Of a DNA stretch of 8,108 nt, positions 1 to 7,020 are shown piece after piece. How positions within the stretch are numbered: position 1 is the stretch's first letter; every line of letters begins with the position of its first letter. Source of the DNA: Porphyrobacter sp. (GTDB lineage Bacteria; Pseudomonadota; Alphaproteobacteria; Sphingomonadales; Sphingomonadaceae); NCBI GenBank assembly GCA_014359685.1, contig JACIYY010000231.1, positions 1 to 8,108 on the forward strand. Direction: 5' to 3'. The notes under the pieces were generated by a model. It was not told where the DNA came from. It searched no databases and saw only the letters and a program-made list of their open reading frames with translations. The translations under genes were made by a program, and so were the position numbers.

Positions 1-1095
1 ATAGCCGAGCACGGCGATCTCGCTGCCCGACATTCCGGGCGCGGGGAAGGGATCGGCCTCGGTCCCGCGCGGCTTGCGCGCGAGGAACATCGACAGGCCG
101 CCGCTGCCCTCGCCGCCGGTGCGCGCCAGCAGGGTCATCAGGTCCGACCGCGCGGCGTGGGTGATCCAGGTCTTGGCCCCTGTGATCGACCAGCCGCCGC
201 CCTGGCGCACCGCGCGCGTGGTCATGGTCGCAAGGTCGGAGCCGTTGGCCGGTTCGGTGAACACCGCAGTCGGCAGCACCGCGCCCGAGGCGATGCCGGG
301 CAGCCATGCGGCCTTCTGCTGCTCGGTCCCGGCAAGGCCGACCAGCTCGCCGGCGATTTCCGAGCGCGTGCCGAGCGAGCCCGCGCCGATCCAGCCGCGC
401 GACAATTCCTCTGTCACCACGCACATTTCCAGCTTGCCGAGGCCCAGCCCGCCATATTCGGGCGCGATGCACAGGCCGAACGTGCCGAGCGCGGCAAGAT
501 CGGCAATCAGGCTGTCGGGGATCAGCGCATCGTCGAGATGCCAGCGATGCGCGTGAGGCGTGATCTTGTGCGCGGTGAAGCGGCGATACTGATCGCGGAT
601 CGTGTCGATCGTCTCGTCGCCCAGCGATTCGGCGATCGTCCCGCCGGCACGGATATGAGCGATCAGGTCGGCGCGCGGGCGCGGATCGGCGGCGGCCTCG
701 ATCAGCGACGCCATGGCGGGGTTGCCGGCCAGAATGGCGGCGGCCTCGGCCAGCCCCATCTGCGCCGGGCGGACCAATTCGTTGGCGCTGATCGGCAGCC
801 CGCCGAGCACTTGCGCGCCATATTCGCCGAAGGCGAGCTCCAGCACCAGCGCCTCGCCCGCGCCATATTGGCCCCGGCTTTGCGCCGCCTCGGCCCAGCC
901 GACCAGAGCATCGAGCGCGGCGATGATCGTGGCCACCCAGGCGCATCCGTGCGCCGCGCGCTGCTGCGCATCGAGCAGCGCCGGATCGGCCTTGCCCGCA
1001 GGCGCCACCCGCGCCGCGACCGCCGCGCGCGCGGCATCGCCATAGGCGTGCAGCGCATCGAGCGCATCGCGGGCGCGGGCGAGCGTGTCGGTCAT
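1..1095 (-). CDS. Long-form acyl-CoA dehydrogenase, (2S)-methylsuccinyl-CoA dehydrogenase-like (partial, 3' end outside window)
   Basis: Flavin-dependent acyl-CoA dehydrogenase that probably oxidises a branched or dicarboxylic acyl-CoA to its 2-enoyl-CoA. The frame is open from ATG at 1095 to base 1: 365 residues, C-terminus missing. Residues 1-155 form the helical N-terminal extension that marks the roughly 550-residue Mcd group (GQYGAGEALVLELAFGEY, 76-92; GGLPISANELVRP, 98-110). The dehydrogenase core follows: IRDQYRRF (166-173), PHAHRWHLDDALIP (180-193), PEYGGLGLGK (212-221), EELSRGWIGAGSLGTRSEIA (229-248) and the flavin/substrate motif AVFTEPANGSDL (277-288). These blocks match, from memory, methylsuccinyl-CoA dehydrogenase of the ethylmalonyl-CoA pathway. 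The catalytic glutamate lies beyond the window edge and cannot be checked. The ATG shares an ATGA with the upstream CoA-transferase stop, implying coupled translation; the Shine-Dalgarno is weak. Family assignment is firm; the substrate is inferred and could be another alkylsuccinyl-CoA. Confidence 0.9.
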   Translation of the reverse strand, partial: MTDTLARARDALDALHAYGDAARAAVAARVAPAGKADPALLDAQQRAAHGCAWVATIIAALDALVGWAEAAQSRGQYGAGEALVLELAFGEYGAQVLGGLPISANELVRPAQMGLAEAAAILAGNPAMASLIEAAADPRPRADLIAHIRAGGTIAESLGDETIDTIRDQYRRFTAHKITPHAHRWHLDDALIPDSLIADLAALGTFGLCIAPEYGGLGLGKLEMCVVTEELSRGWIGAGSLGTRSEIAGELVGLAGTEQQKAAWLPGIASGAVLPTAVFTEPANGSDLATMTTRAVRQGGGWSITGAKTWITHAARSDLMTLLARTGGEGSGGLSMFLARKPRGTEADPFPAPGMSGSEIAVLGY

Positions 1096-2306
1096 GCGCC
1101 CGCCACCAGCCCCTTGTCGTGCAGCGCACCGATCTGGCCGGAATCGAGGCCGAGGCATTCGGCGAGCACTTGATCGCTATGCTCGCCGAGCCGGGGCGCG
1201 CGCTGCGGGGCAAGACGCTCTGCCTGCGGGATGGTCGCCATCGCGCCGGGAACCGGGTAGCGCGTGCCGCTGGCCTGCTCGATCTCGCTGAAGACCGGAT
1301 TGCCGGTGACCAGCACCGGGTCGCGCACCGCTTCGTGCATCGCCCGGTACGGCCCCCAGCAGCAGCCAGCGGCGTCGAGCGCGGCGGCCAGCTCGTCGCA
1401 GCGGCGCTGCGCCATGGCCGCCTCGACCAGCGGGAACAGCGCGTCGCGATGCTCGAAGCGGAGGCCCTCATCGGTGTCGAACGATACGCCGCGCGCGGTT
1501 TCGATGGCCGCGACAGCCTCGGCAAGGCCGAGCACATCGACCAGCCCGCGCCATTGCCGCGGCGTGATCGCCATGATCATCAGACGCCTGCCGTCGGCGG
1601 TCAGGAAATCGCGCCCGAAGGCCCCGAACACCGCGTTGCCATAGCGCGGGCGGTCACCCGAGAGGAGCGTCTCGGCAAGCTGGCCGAGATTGGCGATCGT
1701 CGCGATGCCGACATCGGCGAGCGGAATCCGCACCTCCTGCCCTTCGCCCGTCGCCGCGCGATGGTGATGCGCGGCGAGCATCGCGAAGGCGGCATAGGCG
1801 CCGGTCAGCAGATCCCAGGCGGGCAGAACGTGATTGACCGGCTCATCACCGAGGCTCTCAGGCCCGGTGATCAGCGGAATGCCGAGCGCCGAATTGACCG
1901 TGTAATCGAGCGCCGGCCCGCCATCGGCCTGCCCCATGATCCGCACCGTGACGAGGTCTGCGCGCCGCCGGGCCAGCCTGCTATGGCTGAGGAACCCGTC
2001 GACCGGGAAATTGGTGAGGAACAGGCCGGCCTTGTCGCCCGGCGCAGTGGCGAGCGCGGCCAGCATTTCGCGCCCTGCGGGATCGGACAGGTTGAGCGCG
2101 AGCGATTTCTTGCCCTTGTTCAGCCCTTCCCAATACAGGCTGGCGCCGTTGCCCGCCTTCGGCCAGCGCCGGTAGTCGGGCCCACCGCCGATCTGGTCGA
2201 CGCGGATCACCTCGGCCCCCATCTGCGCAAGATACAGCCCGGCGGTGGGGGAGGCGACGAAGGACGATGCCTCGACCACCCGCATTCCGGCCAGCAGGCG
2301 ATACAT
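1092..2306 (-). CDS. Family III (CaiB/BaiF) CoA-transferase, Mct-like
   Basis: 404-residue class III CoA-transferase, the usual length for this family, which moves CoA between carboxylic acids (or within one diacid) through an aspartyl-CoA anhydride. The N-terminal Rossmann part has GMRVVEASSFVASPTAGLYL (7-26) and AEVIRVD (31-37). YWEGLNKGKKSLALNL (58-73) is the CoA-contact region. Asp165 in LPAWDLLTGAYAAF (161-174) sits where the catalytic aspartate lies, and ATGEGQEVRIPLADV (185-199) follows as in the family. The N-terminal third and the DYTVNSA / HVLPAWDLLTGAYAAF blocks remind me of proteins annotated as 2-methylfumaryl-CoA isomerase (mesaconyl-C1/C4-CoA transferase, Mct). That is recall, not an alignment. 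The ATG directly abuts the TGA of the upstream dehydrogenase, with AGGGGC about 6 nt before it, and the gene ends in a 4-nt overlap with the Mcd-like gene. An intermolecular role such as succinyl-CoA:diacid transfer is equally possible. Confidence 0.93.
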   Translation of the reverse strand: MYRLLAGMRVVEASSFVASPTAGLYLAQMGAEVIRVDQIGGGPDYRRWPKAGNGASLYWEGLNKGKKSLALNLSDPAGREMLAALATAPGDKAGLFLTNFPVDGFLSHSRLARRRADLVTVRIMGQADGGPALDYTVNSALGIPLITGPESLGDEPVNHVLPAWDLLTGAYAAFAMLAAHHHRAATGEGQEVRIPLADVGIATIANLGQLAETLLSGDRPRYGNAVFGAFGRDFLTADGRRLMIMAITPRQWRGLVDVLGLAEAVAAIETARGVSFDTDEGLRFEHRDALFPLVEAAMAQRRCDELAAALDAAGCCWGPYRAMHEAVRDPVLVTGNPVFSEIEQASGTRYPVPGAMATIPQAERLAPQRAPRLGEHSDQVLAECLGLDSGQIGALHDKGLVAGA

Positions 2307-3500
2307 TCAGATGCCCCTGGCGGCGAATTCGCGCAGCATGTTCTTCGCGATGACCAGCTGCATGATCTGCGTCGTGCCTTCGTAGATGCGATAGATCCGG
2401 CAGTCGCGGAAGAAGCGCTCGGCCTCGTATTCGGCCAGATAGCCGGCGCCGCCATGCACCTGCACGCAGCGATCGGCGATCCGGCCGCAGGCTTCGGTGG
2501 TGAACATCTTGGTCGCGGCGGCCTTGCGCAGCACGTCTTCGCCGGCCGTCGCGCGCGCGGCGGCATCGGCCAGCATGCATTCGCTGGCATAAAGCTCCGC
2601 CTCGCTGTCGGCGAGCATCGCCTGGATCAGCTGGAAATTGGCGATCGGCTCACCGAAGGCCTTGCGCTCGGTGGCATAGCGCAGCGCGGTGTCGAGAATC
2701 CGCCTGCCATAACCGGTCGCCCCCGCCGCGACCGAGAGGCGGCCATTGTCGAGGCTCTGCATAGCGATCTGGAAGCCCTTGCCTTCCTCCCCGCCGACCA
2801 GCGCATCGGCGGGAATTGGCACGTCGTCCATGATCACGTCGGCGATCTGCGATCCCGCCTGCCCCATCTTCCTGTCGGGCGGGCCGATGGTGATGCCGGG
2901 CGTGTCCATGTCGATGATGAAGGCCGAGACATGGGCGTTCTTCGGCAGCGGCTCCTTGCTGGTGCGCGCCATGATCAGGCCGATTCTGGCGAACGGCGCG
3001 TTGGTGATGTAGCGCTTGGTGCCGTTCAGGACATAGCCGTTGCCGCTGCGCGTCGCGGTCGTCTGCATGGCTGCGGCATCGGACCCGCTCCCCGGCTCGG
3101 TAAGGCCGAAACAGGCGATGTCGCCAGCCGCGATGCGCGGCAGCCAATGCGCCCTCTGCTCGGGCGTGCCGCTCTTCGACAGCGCCGAACAGACCATGCC
3201 GATATTGATCGAAATGATCGAGCGATAGGCCGGCAGCGCGTAGCTGAGCAGGCGCACGGTCTCGACATATTGGCTGACATTCATGCCCGCGCCGCCGAAT
3301 TCCTCCGGCGTGGTGATCGCGAACAGCCCCATTTCGCGCAGTTCGCCCAGGATGGCGTCCGGCACCCGGCCGAGTTCCTGGACCTCCTTTTCGGCCGGGA
3401 CCAGCCGTTCGCGGACATAGCGCCGCAATTGCTCGGCGAAGGCCGCATAGCTCTCGGCATCCATGCCCCCGTCGCTGGGGACCGCGTTCACCTCAAGCAT
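2307..3500 (-). CDS. Acyl-CoA dehydrogenase (standard length)
   Basis: FAD-dependent alpha,beta-desaturation of an acyl-CoA; electrons pass to ETF. From ATG at 3500 the protein has 397 residues. Visible in order: N-terminal helical domain (ESYAAFAEQLRRYVRERLVP, 16-35), PEEFGGAGM (65-73), the flavin/substrate motif CFGLTEPGSGSDAAAM (130-145), TKRYITNAP (161-169), LDNGRLSVAAGATGYGRRIL (250-269), YATERKAFGEPI (275-286), QVHGGAGYL (347-355) and RIYEGTTQIMQ (371-381). Glu374 of YEGT is at the catalytic-base position of medium/short-chain dehydrogenases. Start choice: ATG 3500 overlaps the thiolase stop by 8 nt (ATGCTTGA), which suits coupling. The in-frame ATG at 3464 gives 385 residues and fits better the family N-terminus as I remember it. 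The open frame extends upstream to 3554 inside the thiolase, which is unlikely to be used. It is only distantly similar to the second dehydrogenase at 1095-1, so the two probably act on different intermediates. Confidence 0.93.
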   Translation of the reverse strand: MLEVNAVPSDGGMDAESYAAFAEQLRRYVRERLVPAEKEVQELGRVPDAILGELREMGLFAITTPEEFGGAGMNVSQYVETVRLLSYALPAYRSIISINIGMVCSALSKSGTPEQRAHWLPRIAAGDIACFGLTEPGSGSDAAAMQTTATRSGNGYVLNGTKRYITNAPFARIGLIMARTSKEPLPKNAHVSAFIIDMDTPGITIGPPDRKMGQAGSQIADVIMDDVPIPADALVGGEEGKGFQIAMQSLDNGRLSVAAGATGYGRRILDTALRYATERKAFGEPIANFQLIQAMLADSEAELYASECMLADAAARATAGEDVLRKAAATKMFTTEACGRIADRCVQVHGGAGYLAEYEAERFFRDCRIYRIYEGTTQIMQLVIAKNMLREFAARGI

Positions 3501-4701
3501 CGGCCAGGCCCACGATGGCGACGGCAGAGACGTTCTGGCTGGGCATTCCGCCAAGATTGTGGCTGAGCGCGAGGCTCGGCGGGGTCTGCCGCTGACGCTC
3601 GCCCGCGCGGCCGAGCAATTGCAGGTAGTTCTCGTAGATCATCCGCAGGCCCGAGGCGCCGATCGGATGGCCGAAACATTTCAGCCCGCCATCGATCTGG
3701 CACGGAACCTCGCCATCGGCGTCGAACATTCCGTCGAGCACGTCCTTCCAGCCCTCGCCTTCCTTCGACAGATAGAGGTCCTCCATCGTCACCAGTTCGG
3801 TGATCGAAAAGCAGTCGTGAACCTCGGTCAGGCTGATCTGCCGGCGCGGATCGGTGATGCCGGCCTCCCGGTAGGCCTTTTCGGCCGCCACGCGGGTGGT
3901 GTGGAAATAGCTGCCGTTCCAGCCGCCACCCTGCTGCAACTCCCATCCGTTGGAGGTGGCGATCTGGAGCGCCTTGACCGTCACCAGATCCCTCTTGCCC
4001 AGCGAACGGGCGATCTGCGGCGTGGTGACGATGGCGCAGGCGGCGCCATCGGAGACGCCGCAGCAATCGAACAGGCCCAGCGGCTCGGCGATCATCGGGG
4101 CGTTGAGGACCGTGTCCATGTCCACCGCCTTGCGCAGATGCGCCTTGGGATTCTTCACCCCGTTGGCATGGCTCTTGACCGAGACATGGGCCATCGCGCG
4201 CTTGAGATCGTCCTTCGAGACGCCGTGCTGCTGGCGATAGGCCGAGGCCAGCTGCGCGAAATTGCCCGGCGCCGAGCCGGTGACGCCGATCATGTCGAAG
4301 GTGGTGCCGCGGGTGCGGACGGGCAGCCCGCCATAGCCGGTGTCCTTAAGCTTCTCGACCCCCAGCGCGAGCGCGATGTCGGCAGCGCCCGAGGCCACCG
4401 CATAGACCGCGCCGCGAAAGCTCTCGGTCCCGCTGGCGCAATAATTCTCCACCTTGGTGACGCCGCAATTGTTGAGGCGCAGCGCGGTCGCCAGCGGAAT
4501 GCCCGACGGGCCGACATTGACCGCATCGAAGGCGACCCCGAGCCAGGCGGCGTCGATCTGCGAGGTGTCGATCCCGGCATCGGCGATCGCTTCCTCGTAA
4601 GCCTCCACCATCAGGCCGTCGGCGTCCATGTCCCAGCGTTCGCCGAACTTCGCGCACCCCATGCCGAGGATTGCGACCTTGTCCTTGATGCCGCTCGCCA
4701 T
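3493..4701 (-). CDS. SCP2-type thiolase (acetyl-CoA acetyltransferase family)
   Basis: 402-residue thiolase of the SCP-x/SCP2 subgroup, expected to cleave a 3-oxoacyl-CoA with CoA. Motifs: VAILGMGCAKFGER near the N-terminus (9-22), nucleophile Cys88 in VENYCASGTESFRGA (84-98), HDCF (His295-Cys297) in LTEVHDCFSITELV (291-304), GHPIGASG (344-351) and SHNLGGMPSQN (380-390). Cysteine nucleophile, HDCF and GHP are all intact, so the protein should be catalytically competent. The histidines at HDCF and GHP argue for Claisen-type thiolysis rather than the retro-aldol reaction of steroid Ltp2-type relatives, which as I recall use tyrosines there. Thiolases of this subgroup often need a DUF35/OB-fold partner (BbsA-BbsB; the archaeal thiolase-DUF35-HMG-CoA synthase complex). 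Such a domain is fused to the protein encoded immediately upstream. The start is well defined by AAGGAG 8 nt before the ATG. The stop overlaps the start region of the following acyl-CoA dehydrogenase. Confidence 0.95.
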   Translation of the reverse strand: MASGIKDKVAILGMGCAKFGERWDMDADGLMVEAYEEAIADAGIDTSQIDAAWLGVAFDAVNVGPSGIPLATALRLNNCGVTKVENYCASGTESFRGAVYAVASGAADIALALGVEKLKDTGYGGLPVRTRGTTFDMIGVTGSAPGNFAQLASAYRQQHGVSKDDLKRAMAHVSVKSHANGVKNPKAHLRKAVDMDTVLNAPMIAEPLGLFDCCGVSDGAACAIVTTPQIARSLGKRDLVTVKALQIATSNGWELQQGGGWNGSYFHTTRVAAEKAYREAGITDPRRQISLTEVHDCFSITELVTMEDLYLSKEGEGWKDVLDGMFDADGEVPCQIDGGLKCFGHPIGASGLRMIYENYLQLLGRAGERQRQTPPSLALSHNLGGMPSQNVSAVAIVGLADA

Positions 4702-4709
4702 CTTGAATT

Positions 4710-4715
4710 CTCCTT
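4710..4715 (-). promoter_or_regulatory. Strong Shine-Dalgarno for the thiolase gene
   Basis: The minus strand reads AAGGAG, then 8 nt, then ATG at 4701. It is the best ribosome site in the operon. It lies in the 28-nt gap after the HMG-CoA-synthase-like/DUF35 gene, the largest gap between genes of the operon, so the thiolase can be translated independently of the upstream gene. It fixes the thiolase start. Confidence 0.8.
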
Positions 4716-4729
4716 GCGCGGAAAAACGC

Positions 4730-6178
4730 CTACCGAACCGGCACCGCTTTCCAGAAATACTTGGTGAAATCGCGCATCTCGTCGACGCCCTTGATGCGGA
4801 ACATCATCTCGACCTCGCGCCCGACGTCCACATCGTCGGCGTCAGCGTCGGTGAACTCCGCCATCAGCCGCCCGCCGCCCTCGAAGTCGATCATGCCGTA
4901 GAAGCTGGGCGGCGCGGGCGAATAGGTCAGGCTGTCGGCGGTATAGGTGAGGATCGTCGCCTTCCTCTCGGCGAGCGGATAATCCTCCTGCGTGTGCGCC
5001 GCGTGATCGTTCGGGTTGACCGAAATGACGCTCTTGGGGAACTGCACCGTGCCGGTCATGGTGCAGCGCCCGCCGACCAGGCCGAGCACCGCCTTGCGCT
5101 GCCGCCACAGCGTCGTGCCCGGCTGCTTCTGGTCGAATTCCGCGCGCATCCCGCGATCGAGCTTGAGATTGCCGCGATGGAATAGCCAGCGCATGTAATT
5201 GTCGGTCGGCACCCCTCGCGCCAGCGATCCCGTGACCCCGCGCCGCGGCGCCAGCGCCCTGCCCGTCGCCTCGAACAGCAGCACGTCGACACCCTGGCCG
5301 AAGCCGATCAGCGCAATGGTCTCGCCCGCCTGCGCCTGCTCGAGCGCGGCGGCGAACAGCAGGAACGGGTGAGCGACCCCTGTATCGCCGACGCTGCCGG
5401 CGAGCCGGTCGGCCACCGCCTCCGGCTTCACGCCGGCGCGCCTGGCCAGCCCTTCGGCCACGCCGCGCGCGGTGATCGGCACGATGAAGCGGTCGATGCT
5501 CTCGCCCGCCACGCCCAGATGGGCAAAGGCCTCCTTCAGCGCGCCGCCGATCAGCCCGGTATAGCCTTCGTCGCGGATCCAGCGCGATTCCCACGTATAG
5601 TCGAAGTCCTGCCCGCTCATGCGGAAATGATCGACGAAATCCACGGTGGTCGAATGGCTGCCGAGGAATCTCGCGACCAGATCGCCCTGGCCGACCAGCA
5701 GACCGGCGGCGGCATCGCCGTGGTTCATCTCGGCTTCGGAGGCCGGGCGCGACAGGCGCATCTCCGACGCCAGCGCCAGATGCGGCCGGGCGCCGCCCGC
5801 TGCGGCTGCGAGCGCCTGGATCAGCGCCGAGGTCGCCACCCGCTGGCCGCCGGTGACATCGAAGGCGCCGGTCGCGTCGGCGAGGGTCAGCGCCTCCTTG
5901 ATGACGCCCGAATTCAGCCGGTCGACGAAGGGCAGGCTGGTCGAGGCGAGGCTGAGCGACCCAAGCCCGGCGCGGTCGATGCCCTTCAGCGTGTCGCGCG
6001 CGGCTTCGACCGCCATGGTCAGCGCATCCTCGTCCCAATTGGCGGTCGCGCGCTCGCCTTGGGCAAGCCCCTTCAACCCGGCCGCGAACCAGCCATTGGC
6101 GGCATGGATCGCCGAACGCTGGAGCCGGTGGCGCGGAAGATAGGCGCCAAAGCTGAGGATGCCGGTTTCCGCGCTCAT
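4730..6178 (-). CDS. HMG-CoA-synthase-like thiolase fold fused to DUF35/OB-fold domain, catalytic residues apparently lost
   Basis: 482-residue two-domain protein. Residues 1 to about 310 resemble HMG-CoA synthase/ketoacyl synthase III: GILSFGAYLPRHRL (6-19), DEDALTMAVEAARDTL (49-64), FDVTGGQRVATSALIQAL (106-123), NHGDAAAGLLVG (152-163), GDTGVAHPFLLFAAALEQ (264-281), GFGQGVDVLLFE (292-303). Residues about 320-482 carry a rubredoxin-like segment (GGRCTMTGTVQFP, 369-381) and a DUF35 OB fold (KATILTYTADSLTYSPAPPS, 406-425; FYGMIDFEGGGRLMAEFTD, 426-444; VGREVEMMFR, 452-461). In a by-eye alignment the HMG-CoA synthase nucleophile Cys is Gln112 and the catalytic His is Ile232; the Glu region (LASTSLPF) has no acidic residue. 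Only Cys372 remains of the usual four zinc ligands. It is therefore probably a non-catalytic scaffold or CoA-channel partner of the thiolase encoded next, not a mevalonate-pathway enzyme. Start: ATGA overlap with the MaoC stop, with GGAG 5 nt upstream. Confidence 0.9.
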   Translation of the reverse strand: MSAETGILSFGAYLPRHRLQRSAIHAANGWFAAGLKGLAQGERATANWDEDALTMAVEAARDTLKGIDRAGLGSLSLASTSLPFVDRLNSGVIKEALTLADATGAFDVTGGQRVATSALIQALAAAAGGARPHLALASEMRLSRPASEAEMNHGDAAAGLLVGQGDLVARFLGSHSTTVDFVDHFRMSGQDFDYTWESRWIRDEGYTGLIGGALKEAFAHLGVAGESIDRFIVPITARGVAEGLARRAGVKPEAVADRLAGSVGDTGVAHPFLLFAAALEQAQAGETIALIGFGQGVDVLLFEATGRALAPRRGVTGSLARGVPTDNYMRWLFHRGNLKLDRGMRAEFDQKQPGTTLWRQRKAVLGLVGGRCTMTGTVQFPKSVISVNPNDHAAHTQEDYPLAERKATILTYTADSLTYSPAPPSFYGMIDFEGGGRLMAEFTDADADDVDVGREVEMMFRIKGVDEMRDFTKYFWKAVPVR

Positions 6179-7014
6179 TGGAACTCCACGTAGCCATTGT
6201 TGAGGACGACGCGATCCCGCTCGACGACGCGGGCGCGGAACGCGGCCTTGCCTTCGGCTTCGCGCCAGATGCTGGTCTCGATCGTCTCGCCGGGAAACAC
6301 CGGCGCGGAAAAGCGCGCGTCGAGCCGCCTGATCCGGGCCGGATCGTTGTCGACCAGCGCCCGCAGCAGCGCGCGCCCGGCGATGCCATAGGTCGCAAGG
6401 CCGTGCAGGATCGGGCGATCGAAGCCGGCCGCCCTGGCCACTTCAGGGTCGGCATGAAGCGGGTTCATGTCCCCCGATGCGAGCCGATAGAGCAGGGCCT
6501 GATCCGGCCGCGTGCCCAGCGACACAACCCGATCGGGCGCGCCATCGGGGATCGCATGGGGGGCAGGCTGCGAGCCCGGCGATCCGCCGCAGCCGCCGTC
6601 GCCGCGAAGATAGGTGGTGTTGCGGATGGTCGCGACCGGCGTGCCGTCGGCCAGCGCGATGTCGCGCCGCTGAACCACCATCGCCCCCTTGTCCGCGCCC
6701 TTGTCATACACCGCCTCGAACCGGGTCATCCCGACCAGCTCGCCCTCGGTGGGAAGCGGCGCGTGCAGGATCAGGCCGGTTTCGGCGTGGAGGATCTTCC
6801 GCCAGTCCACCCCAAGCGTCGGATCGCGCCAGATGAAGCCCGGATAGGCCATCGTGACCGCCATCGTCGGCAGGACCTGCAAGCCCTCCTCGTAGGTGAA
6901 TTGCAGCTCGTCCGCGCCGATACCCAGCGCGTAGAGCATGATCTGGAACGGCGCGATCCTCTGCCGGGTCTCGATCGGCGGCAGGTTGAGCAGGGTATCG
7001 GGGTTGAGCGCCAT
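6175..7014 (-). CDS. MaoC-type enoyl-CoA hydratase 2 (double hotdog)
   Basis: 279-residue hydratase 2, adding water to a trans-2-enoyl-CoA to give the (R)-3-hydroxyacyl-CoA. The length matches the two-hotdog hydratase part of MFE-2/17beta-HSD4. The N-terminal hotdog (about 1-137) has YALGIGADELQFTYEEGLQV (28-47), PTMAVTMAYPGF (49-60) and HAETGLILHAPLP (76-88), and lacks catalytic residues, as is normal. A glycine-rich linker (LRGDGGCGGSPGSQP, 136-150) follows. The C-terminal hotdog holds the hydratase-2 signature YRLASGDMNPLHADPEVA (176-193), with the catalytic pair Asp182/His187 and Asn184, followed by GFDRPILHGLATYGIAGRAL (197-216). It starts 6 nt after the dehydrogenase stop with little Shine-Dalgarno. 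Its TGA is shared in an ATGA overlap with the next gene. Together with the dehydrogenase before it, it recreates a split MFE-2. Substrate unknown. Confidence 0.95.
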   Translation of the reverse strand: MALNPDTLLNLPPIETRQRIAPFQIMLYALGIGADELQFTYEEGLQVLPTMAVTMAYPGFIWRDPTLGVDWRKILHAETGLILHAPLPTEGELVGMTRFEAVYDKGADKGAMVVQRRDIALADGTPVATIRNTTYLRGDGGCGGSPGSQPAPHAIPDGAPDRVVSLGTRPDQALLYRLASGDMNPLHADPEVARAAGFDRPILHGLATYGIAGRALLRALVDNDPARIRRLDARFSAPVFPGETIETSIWREAEGKAAFRARVVERDRVVLNNGYVEFQ

Positions 7015-7020
7015 TGCCGG

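Noticed and set aside
157..1173. 338-codon plus-strand frame at the left edge
   Set aside because: The minus-strand frame 1095-1 encodes a clear acyl-CoA dehydrogenase over the same bases, running off the window without a stop. The plus-strand product is shadow sequence.
3501..3554. Acyl-CoA dehydrogenase start upstream at 3554
   Set aside because: It would overlap the thiolase by about 60 nt and add non-family residues. ATG 3500 or 3464 is more reasonable.
1119..3566. 815-codon open frame on the plus strand
   Set aside because: It lies antisense to the CoA-transferase and acyl-CoA dehydrogenase genes, is rich in Arg/His/Gly/Ala with no recognisable domain, and follows from GC-rich third positions of the true genes.
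4702..4729. Possible terminator or internal promoter in the largest gap within the operon
   Set aside because: The 28 nt hold a Shine-Dalgarno and a short T-run (GTTTTTCC) but no GC-rich stem before it, so there is no convincing terminator and too little room for a promoter call.
3463..4767. 434-codon plus-strand frame over the thiolase
   Set aside because: It is antisense to a thiolase with intact Cys, HDCF and GHP motifs and a strong Shine-Dalgarno. The plus-strand product has no motif.
4730..6178. True HMG-CoA synthase for mevalonate synthesis
   Set aside because: The Cys, His and Glu catalytic positions are not conserved by eye and no other mevalonate gene is present. The neighbours are all acyl-CoA catabolism genes.
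4842..6455. 537-codon minus-strand frame overlapping the HMG-CoA-synthase-like gene
   Set aside because: It is in a different frame from the real gene, spans the MaoC/synthase junction and gives Arg-rich sequence without domains.
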